From positions 1 to 64,000 of the forward strand of contig NZ_SRSO01000018.1 in the NCBI RefSeq assembly GCF_004791695.1: DNA of 64,000 bases. Direction: 5' to 3'. The notes below the pieces were generated by a model that was not told the origin of the DNA, did no database searches, and was given only the letters and a program-made list of their open reading frames with translations. This DNA comes from Flavivirga rizhaonensis. GTDB taxonomy: Bacteria; Bacteroidota; Bacteroidia; Flavobacteriales; Flavobacteriaceae. Both the position numbers and the translations under genes were made by a program. Shown one piece after another: positions 60,047 to 64,000 of this stretch. Within the stretch, counting starts at the first letter, position 1. Each line of letters starts with the position of its first letter.

Positions 60047-61267
60047 ATGATAGAAAAGAAAGATATGGCTTTAGAAAAAGCTGTTTTAATAGGTGTTATT
60101 ACTAAAGATCAGGATGAGGTAAAATCTAAAGAGTATTTAGATGAATTGGAGTTTTTAACCTTTACTGCCGGGGGGTATGCCATAAAGCGTTTTACTCAGA
60201 AAATGGATATGCCAAACCCTAAAACATTCATAGGTACTGGTAAGATGGAAGATGTACGCCAATTTATAGAGGAAAACGATGTTGGTACAGCTATTTTTGA
60301 TGATGAATTGTCTGCGGCTCAAGAACGAAATATTAGTAAAATACTTGATGTTAAAGTATTAGACAGAACTAATTTAATCCTCGATATTTTTGCGCAACGC
60401 GCGCAAACAAGTTATGCCAGAACCCAGGTAGAGTTGGCGCAATGCGAATACTTACTCCCACGATTAAGAGGTATGTGGACACACCTTGAACGACAAAAAG
60501 GGGGTATTGGAATGCGTGGTCCTGGGGAAACCGAAATTGAAACAGATAGACGTATTGTACGTGATAAAATAGCGTTACTAAAAGCACGTATAAAAACCAT
60601 TGATAAGCAAATGGCCATACAGCGAGGCAATCGTGGTAAAATGGTGCGTGTGGCATTGGTGGGTTATACGAACGTTGGGAAATCTACGTTAATGAATGTA
60701 GTAAGTAAAAGTGAAGTTTTTGCTGAAAATAAGTTATTTGCCACTTTAGATACTACGGTTAGAAAGGTTGTGATTCAAAACTTACCGTTTTTGTTAAGTG
60801 ATACGGTTGGGTTTATAAGAAAGTTGCCTACTCAATTGGTAGATAGCTTTAAAAGTACGCTGGATGAGGTTAGAGAAGCCGATTTATTACTACATGTTGT
60901 TGATATTTCGCATCCTAATTTTGAGGAACATATTGAGTCTGTAAATAAAATTTTAGGTGAAATAAAAAGTGGTGATAAACCCACTATTATGGTGTTTAAT
61001 AAAATTGATGCCTATGAAGCTGAGCCTTTGGAGGAAGATGATTTAGAAACGGAACGTACAGAAAAACATTATTCTTTAGAGGAATGGAAAAGTACCTGGA
61101 TGAGTAAGGTTGGTAATAATGCTTTGTTTATTTCGGCAATAAATAAAAGTAATTTAGAGGACTTTAAAAAACGTGTTTACGATGAGGTTCGAGACATTCA
61201 TGTAACACGTTTTCCTTATAATCATTTCTTATATCCAGATTATAATTATGAAGATATGGGGAAATAA
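60047..61267 (+). CDS. hflX: Ribosome-associated GTPase HflX
   Basis: This 406-residue GTPase rescues stalled ribosomes. The N-terminal HflX domain (KAVLIGVITKDQDE; PNPKTFIGTGKMEDVRQFI) is followed by a helical hairpin with GGIGMRGPGETEIETDRR (about 148-165). The G domain carries G1 VGYTNVGKSTLMN (about 205-217), G3 LSDTVGFIRKLP (about 248-259) and G4 VFNKID (about 321-326). Frame intact. A second ATG lies six codons in. Confidence 0.95.
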   Translation: MIEKKDMALEKAVLIGVITKDQDEVKSKEYLDELEFLTFTAGGYAIKRFTQKMDMPNPKTFIGTGKMEDVRQFIEENDVGTAIFDDELSAAQERNISKILDVKVLDRTNLILDIFAQRAQTSYARTQVELAQCEYLLPRLRGMWTHLERQKGGIGMRGPGETEIETDRRIVRDKIALLKARIKTIDKQMAIQRGNRGKMVRVALVGYTNVGKSTLMNVVSKSEVFAENKLFATLDTTVRKVVIQNLPFLLSDTVGFIRKLPTQLVDSFKSTLDEVREADLLLHVVDISHPNFEEHIESVNKILGEIKSGDKPTIMVFNKIDAYEAEPLEEDDLETERTEKHYSLEEWKSTWMSKVGNNALFISAINKSNLEDFKKRVYDEVRDIHVTRFPYNHFLYPDYNYEDMGK

Positions 61268-61336
61268 TGTCATTTTATATTTGAATTTGTCATAAAAGAA
61301 AATGATATAACGCAAACAAAAAAGCATAGCCCCAAA

Positions 61337-63592
61337 ATGAATTGGATTTTATCGTTATTGAAGAAGAAATGGGTTAAGTGGTTCATGCTGGTTTGTGCCT
61401 CTGTTATTGTCTTTTTTACCATCATTTACATAAGTGTACTTTTAGGCTTTTTTGGAAAACTACCCACAGAAGCAGATTTAAGTTCTATTAAACAAGCCGA
61501 GGCAACACAAGTCTTAGATAAGGACAGTAAGTTAATAGGCAAGTACTACATTTATGATAGGCAGCCTTTAACTTTTAAAGATTTCCCAAAACACCTTATT
61601 GATGCATTAATAGCAACAGAAGATGTTCGTTTTTACGAGCATGATGGTGTTGATAATGTGAGTTTACTTCGTGTACTTTTTAAAAGTATTATTTTAAGAG
61701 ATAAATCGGCAGGAGGTGGTAGTACTATTACGCTTCAATTAGCTAAAAACTTATTTGGAAGAAAGAAACATGCTGTATTTAGCATGCTAATTAATAAGTT
61801 TAAGGAGTCTATTATAGCAAAACGTATTGAAGCTATTTATTCTAAAGAGGATATTTTAATGCTTTATCTCAATACGGTGCCCTTTCCCGATAATACGTAT
61901 GGTATTGAAAGTGCTTCGCGTAAATTTTTCAATAAACCGGCATCGACGTTAACGCATTTAGAGGCATCAACACTTGTAGGAACTTTAAAGGCAACGAATT
62001 ATTATAATCCAAGGCTTTATTTAGAGCGAAGCCAATCACGACGGAACGTGGTTTTTCAGCAAATGTTAAAGTATGGGTATTTATCTCAGGATTCGGTTGA
62101 TTTGTTTAAAAAACAAGATGTTGTTTTAAACTATAAATCGTTTCATCACGATGTGGGGTTAGCCCCCTATTTTAGAGCCGAAGTAAAAAGAGAATTAGCA
62201 ACGATATTAGATACGCTTAAAAAAGCAAATGGCGACTCGTACGATTTGTATAGAGATGGTTTGATTGTACACACAACTTTAGATTCAGGCATGCAAACAC
62301 TTGCTGAAACTGCCATGAAAGAACATCTTTCCAGTTTGCAAAAGGCTCATGAAAAATCCTATGGGAAATCCGCGCCGTGGCTTGCAAATAAAAATATAAT
62401 TCAAACTGCCCTAAGAAAACTTCCAGTTTATAAATCGTATAAAAAATTAGGGTTAACAGAAGCACAAATATTAGATTCGTTGTCTGTAAAACGTAAAACG
62501 GAATTGTTTAGATGGACAGGGAACACTATTAAAAATGTATCTACTATTGATAGTTTAAAGCATTATTTGAAGTTTTTAAATACTGGCATGCTATCCATAG
62601 AACCTCAAACGGGAGCCATAAGAGCTTATTTAGGCGGCATTGATTATCGTTTTTTTAAATATGATCATGTCTCTCAAAGCGAACGTCAGGTAGGTTCTAC
62701 ATTCAAACTCTTTGTATACACCACAGCCATTGAAAATGGTATGAAACCTTGTACGTATTTTTCATTATCTGAAGTCACCTATACAGATTTTGATAACTGG
62801 ACGCCTACAAACTCTGGAAAGGACGAAGATACAGAGCACCTTAACTATAATTTAGAAACGGCATTAAGTAATTCGGTGAATACCATTGCGGTAAAAGTTT
62901 TAAATAAAGTAGGAATTGAGAGTGTTATAGAACAAGCAAAAAAAATGGGGATTTCTAAAGACCTTCCAGAAAAACCATCGTTGGCTTTAGGTGTTGCAGA
63001 GATTAATTTGAAAGAACTCACAGGGGCTTATGCGGGTTATGTGAATGATAGTAAAAGTGCTAAACCTTATGCGATAACAAAAATTGAAGATAAAGAAGGA
63101 AATATAATCGCTTCTTTTAAACCAGAAGTTAGTAAGGAAAAGGTTTATAGTGATTACACCAGACAGGTGATGCTGAAAATAATGCAGTCTACAGTTAATA
63201 CAGGAACAGCATCCAGATTAAGAACAACGTATCAGCTTAAAAATGACATTGCCGGAAAAACAGGAACAACTCAAAATAATAAAGATGGTTGGTTTGTGGG
63301 TATTACACCCAAACTTGTTACTGTAACATGGGTTGGCAATGATAACCATAGCATAGGATTTAAATCCACAGGAATAGGGCAAGGTGCTAATTCGGCGTTA
63401 CCGATTTTCGCAAAGTTTTATCAAAAGATGAATGCTGATGCGCGTTTTAATAACATTACTAAAAGCCAATTTGAAACACCTACTCAGAAAGTGTTGGATG
63501 ATTTAGATTGTAATCCGGAAAAGCGAGATGGGTTCTTTAAAAGAATTTTTGGGAATAAGAAGAAAAAGAAAGCCTTTAAGAAAAAGAGGTAA
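61337..63592 (+). CDS. Class A penicillin-binding protein (bifunctional, PBP1a-type)
   Basis: The 751-residue membrane-anchored enzyme polymerises and cross-links peptidoglycan. The N-terminal helix (WFMLVCASVIVFFTIIYISVL) precedes the GT51 transglycosylase with ATEDVRFYEHDGVDN (about 93-107) and GGGSTITLQLAKNLFGR. The transpeptidase domain has the active-site SxxK in VGSTFKLFVYTTAIENG (about 455-471), SNS (ALSNSVNTIAV) and KTGTT (AGKTGTTQNNKDGWFVG, about 638-654). The C-terminal tail is basic (RIFGNKKKKKAFKKKR). It lies 69 nt after hflX. Confidence 0.95.
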   Translation: MNWILSLLKKKWVKWFMLVCASVIVFFTIIYISVLLGFFGKLPTEADLSSIKQAEATQVLDKDSKLIGKYYIYDRQPLTFKDFPKHLIDALIATEDVRFYEHDGVDNVSLLRVLFKSIILRDKSAGGGSTITLQLAKNLFGRKKHAVFSMLINKFKESIIAKRIEAIYSKEDILMLYLNTVPFPDNTYGIESASRKFFNKPASTLTHLEASTLVGTLKATNYYNPRLYLERSQSRRNVVFQQMLKYGYLSQDSVDLFKKQDVVLNYKSFHHDVGLAPYFRAEVKRELATILDTLKKANGDSYDLYRDGLIVHTTLDSGMQTLAETAMKEHLSSLQKAHEKSYGKSAPWLANKNIIQTALRKLPVYKSYKKLGLTEAQILDSLSVKRKTELFRWTGNTIKNVSTIDSLKHYLKFLNTGMLSIEPQTGAIRAYLGGIDYRFFKYDHVSQSERQVGSTFKLFVYTTAIENGMKPCTYFSLSEVTYTDFDNWTPTNSGKDEDTEHLNYNLETALSNSVNTIAVKVLNKVGIESVIEQAKKMGISKDLPEKPSLALGVAEINLKELTGAYAGYVNDSKSAKPYAITKIEDKEGNIIASFKPEVSKEKVYSDYTRQVMLKIMQSTVNTGTASRLRTTYQLKNDIAGKTGTTQNNKDGWFVGITPKLVTVTWVGNDNHSIGFKSTGIGQGANSALPIFAKFYQKMNADARFNNITKSQFETPTQKVLDDLDCNPEKRDGFFKRIFGNKKKKKAFKKKR

Positions 63593-64000
63593 AGGCAACT
63601 TTTTCATTGAGAAGGAGGAACGACTGAAGAATCCAAAAAAATGTTTTTTACTTTATTGTAATTCAATAAGCATGGTGAGATTCTTCGCTACGCTCTGAAT
63701 GACATTTTAGCTTTAATTGTGTTTTATTCGATATGACTATGGTGCAGTTTTCCTTTAGCCTTACAAATCCTTTCATCTAGTTTTAGGTGCTCCTAAAAAA
63801 GACAAGATTCTTTAACAAATGAACAAAATAAGCTGCGTTGTCATTCAGAAGGAGGGACGACTGAAGAATCTAAAACACTGTCCTTTTTTTACTACCAATG
63901 CGTAAATGCATTGTTAATGTATATGAATTTAGAGGGTCTCCTTATACAATAGGACAATGAGATTCTTCGCTTTGCTCTGAATGACATTTGAGCCTCAATT
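63593..64000. repeat. Two inverted-repeat elements of the dispersed class
   Basis: 63608-63703 and 63839-63986 each open with GAAGGAGGA/GGACGACTGAAGAATC and close with AGATTCTTCGCT[AT][CT]GCTCTGAATGACA, forming imperfect inverted repeats around a unique middle. No gene, terminator of clear function or RNA gene is seen; the window ends inside the region. Confidence 0.55.

Overview
The window is AT-rich chromosomal DNA from a member of the Bacteroidota, almost certainly Flavobacteriaceae. The evidence is SusC/TonB-type receptors with carboxypeptidase-like N-terminal domains, a type IX (T9SS) C-terminal sorting domain, Bacteroidota-style promoters (TAnnTTTG) with few Shine-Dalgarno sequences, and DUF3109, DinB and four-helix-bundle proteins typical of the group. 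I see no rRNA, tRNA, intact insertion sequence or prophage.

Layout. 1-7.5 kb: FAD protein, MarC-family membrane protein, DUF3109 protein, class Ia ribonucleotide reductase (nrdB, nrdA), DinB-like protein and a cytosine deaminase resembling the yeast enzyme. 7.6-11.3 kb: a ppnP-like gene broken by one in-frame TAG, an outer-membrane beta-barrel receptor, and a repeat-rich gap. 11.3-21.5 kb: a probable phosphate-starvation island with a Pit-type phosphate transporter, an OprP-like porin, a small YwqK-like secreted protein, a duplicated beta-helix lipoprotein, a TonB receptor, and an orphan copy of that receptor's N-terminal domain. All six have a -7-like element 20-25 nt upstream of the start, and all six carry ATGTTAN heptamers repeated every 11 bp, which looks like a Pho box. 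21.6-33 kb: dgt, a large T9SS-secreted protein, dxs, tadA, a ClC-family protein and aspS. 33-36.2 kb: a TonB receptor followed by a decayed susD remnant. 36.5-43.6 kb: a TetR/TolC/four-helix/adaptor/RND efflux operon. 43.7-46.5 kb: polyprenyl synthetase, a small hypothetical, and an Rrf2 regulator with a RIC (ScdA/YtfE) di-iron repair protein, each preceded by a related inverted-repeat operator. 46.9-51 kb: a large repeat protein with a DUF805 partner, and a hypothetical.

51.4-58 kb holds a complete compact type II-C CRISPR-Cas system: small XRE regulator, tracrRNA on the minus strand, cas9 (1130 aa) on the plus strand, an array of 21 repeats and 20 spacers, then cas2 and cas1 on the minus strand. 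cas9 and cas1-cas2 therefore converge on the array. The eroded repeat lies at the cas9 end, although the tracrRNA sequence requires crRNA to be read from cas9 towards cas2. This suggests repeat-internal promoters and an acquisition end beside cas2. tracrRNA and cas1 share a 14-nt upstream element.

58-64 kb: a membrane protein, a 109-bp tandem repeat, an endonuclease/exonuclease/phosphatase-family protein, hflX, a class A penicillin-binding protein and dispersed inverted repeats. The most notable items are the CRISPR architecture and the phased Pho-like regulon. Smaller points are the ppnP nonsense mutation, the ClC gating glutamate replaced by glutamine, and the paired Rrf2 operators.
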